Assembly (NCBI RefSeq): GCF_000372645.1
Contig: NZ_APMP01000002.1
Coordinates: 124,001 to 188,000, forward strand
From: Caulobacter vibrioides OR37
GTDB lineage: Bacteria; Pseudomonadota; Alphaproteobacteria; Caulobacterales; Caulobacteraceae
Direction: 5' to 3'
DNA length: 64,000 bases
The notes under the pieces were generated by a model. It had not been told where the DNA came from. It did not search any database and saw only the letters and a list, made by a program, of their open reading frames with translations. Made by a program: the position numbers and the translations under genes. Shown in pieces: positions 62,997 to 64,000 of this stretch. How positions within the stretch are numbered: the first letter of the stretch is position 1; every line of letters begins with the position of its first letter.

Positions 62997-63299
62997 ATGA
63001 CCCTCATCCTCGCCGGCACGATCCGCATCGCCCCCGAACGCCTGGCCGACCTGCGCCCCCATCTGCGCGCCCAGGTCGAGAACACCCGCGCCGAACCGGG
63101 CTGCCTGGACTACGCCCTGACCGAGGACCCGCTGGATCCCGGCTTGATCCGGGTCTACGAGCACTTCGAGAGCGAGGCCGCGCTGGAGCACCACCGCGCC
63201 ACCCCGCACATGGCCGCCTGGCGCGCCGCCTGCGCCGAGCTGGGCGTACACGGCCGCGACCTGCAATCGTTCGATATTTCCGCCTATCGCAAGATCTAG
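62997..63299 (+). CDS. ABM-domain putative quinol monooxygenase
   Basis: 100 residues, a single antibiotic-biosynthesis-monooxygenase ferredoxin-like fold (YgiN type): LILAGTIRIAPERLADLRPHLRAQVENTRAEPGCLDYAL, VYEHFESEAALEHHRATPHMAAW, FDISAYRKI. Small proteins of this kind form dimers and oxidise quinols or act as stress-linked partners. It sits between leuD and leuB on the same strand and may be co-transcribed by read-through. Confidence 0.88.
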   Translation: MTLILAGTIRIAPERLADLRPHLRAQVENTRAEPGCLDYALTEDPLDPGLIRVYEHFESEAALEHHRATPHMAAWRAACAELGVHGRDLQSFDISAYRKI

Positions 63300-63311
63300 A
63301 GAGAGCTCCTC

Positions 63312-64000
63312 ATGTCCACCCTGCTGCTCCTGCCCGGCGACGGCATCGGCCCGGAAGTCTGCGCCGAGGTGCGCCGCGTGGCCGCCGCCCTCACCCCGGA
63401 CCTGAAGGTCGAGGAAGCGCCCTATGGCGGCATGAGCTATGACGCGCACGGCACGCCGCTGCTGGACGAGGTGCGCGATCAGGCCATCGCCAGCGACGCG
63501 GTGCTGATGGGCGCCGTCGGCGGTCCGAAATGGGCGGACGCGCCGCGCCATCTGCGCCCGGAAGCGGGCCTCCTGAACCTGCGTAAGGCCATGGACGTCT
63601 ATGCCAATCTGCGTCCGGCCTATTGCTTCGAGGCCCTGGCCGGCGCGTCCAGCCTGAAGCCGGAGCTGGTCTCGGGCCTGGACATCATGTTCGTCCGAGA
63701 ACTGGTGGGCGGCGTCTATTTCGGCCAGCCGCGCGGCATCGAGGACCTGCCGGACGGCCAGAAGAAGGGCTTCGACACCGCCGTCTACACGACCAGCGAA
63801 ATCGAGCGCGTGGGTCGCGTGGCCTTCGAACTGGCGCGCGGCCGGACCAACAAGGTCCACTCGGCCGAGAAGTCGAACGTCATGGAGTCGGGCCTGCTGT
63901 GGAAGCAGGTGATCACCGACCTGCACGCCCGCGAATATCCGGACGTTCAGCTGGAGCACATCCTGGCCGACAACTGCGCCATGCAGCTGGTCCGCGCGCC
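63312..64000 (+). CDS. leuB: 3-isopropylmalate dehydrogenase, 5' part
   Basis: NAD-dependent enzyme of leucine synthesis; the first 229 residues are in the window and the gene continues beyond the right edge. Motifs: LLLLPGDGIGPEV, MGAVGGPKW, LRKAMDVYANLRP, FVRELVGGVYFGQPRG, SAEKSNVMESGLLW and HILADNCAMQL. The Arg, Lys and Asp positions of the active site in this part are intact. ATG at 63312, 12 bp after the ABM gene. Confidence 0.96.
   Translation, partial: MSTLLLLPGDGIGPEVCAEVRRVAAALTPDLKVEEAPYGGMSYDAHGTPLLDEVRDQAIASDAVLMGAVGGPKWADAPRHLRPEAGLLNLRKAMDVYANLRPAYCFEALAGASSLKPELVSGLDIMFVRELVGGVYFGQPRGIEDLPDGQKKGFDTAVYTTSEIERVGRVAFELARGRTNKVHSAEKSNVMESGLLWKQVITDLHAREYPDVQLEHILADNCAMQLVRA

Overview
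The window is about 64 kb of very GC-rich, tightly packed DNA that reads as a chromosomal segment of a Caulobacter-type alphaproteobacterium. The evidence is family content: two TonB-dependent receptors, a SapC-family protein, an HWE-family histidine kinase with a single-domain receiver, an OmpA-like protein with a long proline linker, TadG-like von Willebrand proteins, hisS-hisZ-hisG order, GANTC sites near nrdA, and intergenic palindromic repeats. No rRNA, tRNA, CRISPR array, prophage or transposase gene was seen. Genus-level assignment is inference.

Layout. 1-7.5 kb: 5' part of nrdA; an OmpA-like gene broken by a 1-base frameshift in a G/C homopolymer; a TetR-HlyD-ATPase-permease efflux operon; a methyltransferase. 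7.5-15.3 kb: a Kef-type antiporter, a chemoreceptor, a phosphate-type porin, a small XRE regulator and a YbaL-type antiporter starting at TTG. 15.5-19.2 kb: PAS-HWE kinase, receiver protein and an M13 peptidase. 19.3-23.8 kb: a translationally linked cassette of Tat-exported tyrosinase, a 137-residue unknown protein and a DJ-1/PfpI protein, divergent from an Nramp-like transporter. 23.9-28 kb: hisS-hisZ-hisG, preceded by a previously unmarked 26-codon histidine leader peptide and two mutually exclusive RNA hairpins (a his attenuator), and followed by a 324-bp block rich in TGAC/GTCA motifs and bounded by two related palindromes. 28.1-31 kb: a low-GC DUF3800 gene behind a row of palindromes, then repeat-rich DNA with two small unknown genes.

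31-46 kb: TonB receptor, pgi, two exported unknown proteins, an ScsB/DsbD-type thiol reductase, a MaoC-like protein, SapC, a GNAT acetyltransferase, the aguA-aguB putrescine pair and a large Oar-like receptor. 46-58.4 kb: GT39 glycosyltransferase, exported PfpI-like protein, scoAB, a KefG/KefC pair, a fatty acid desaturase, a 2-oxoglutarate oxygenase and two tandem TadG-like proteins. 58.5-64 kb: trmD-rplS, an unknown membrane protein, leuC-leuD, an ABM monooxygenase and the 5' part of leuB.

How the genes fit together: amino acid synthesis (his, leu) and polyamine synthesis (aguAB), envelope uptake (receptors, porin), ion and efflux homeostasis (three Kef paralogues, the ABC exporter, Nramp) and redox or oxidative chemistry (tyrosinase, ScsB, SCOT, desaturase). 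The most rewarding regions are the his attenuator, the TTGAC-N6-GTCAA palindromes around the his operon, the tyrosinase cassette and the frameshifted OmpA gene.
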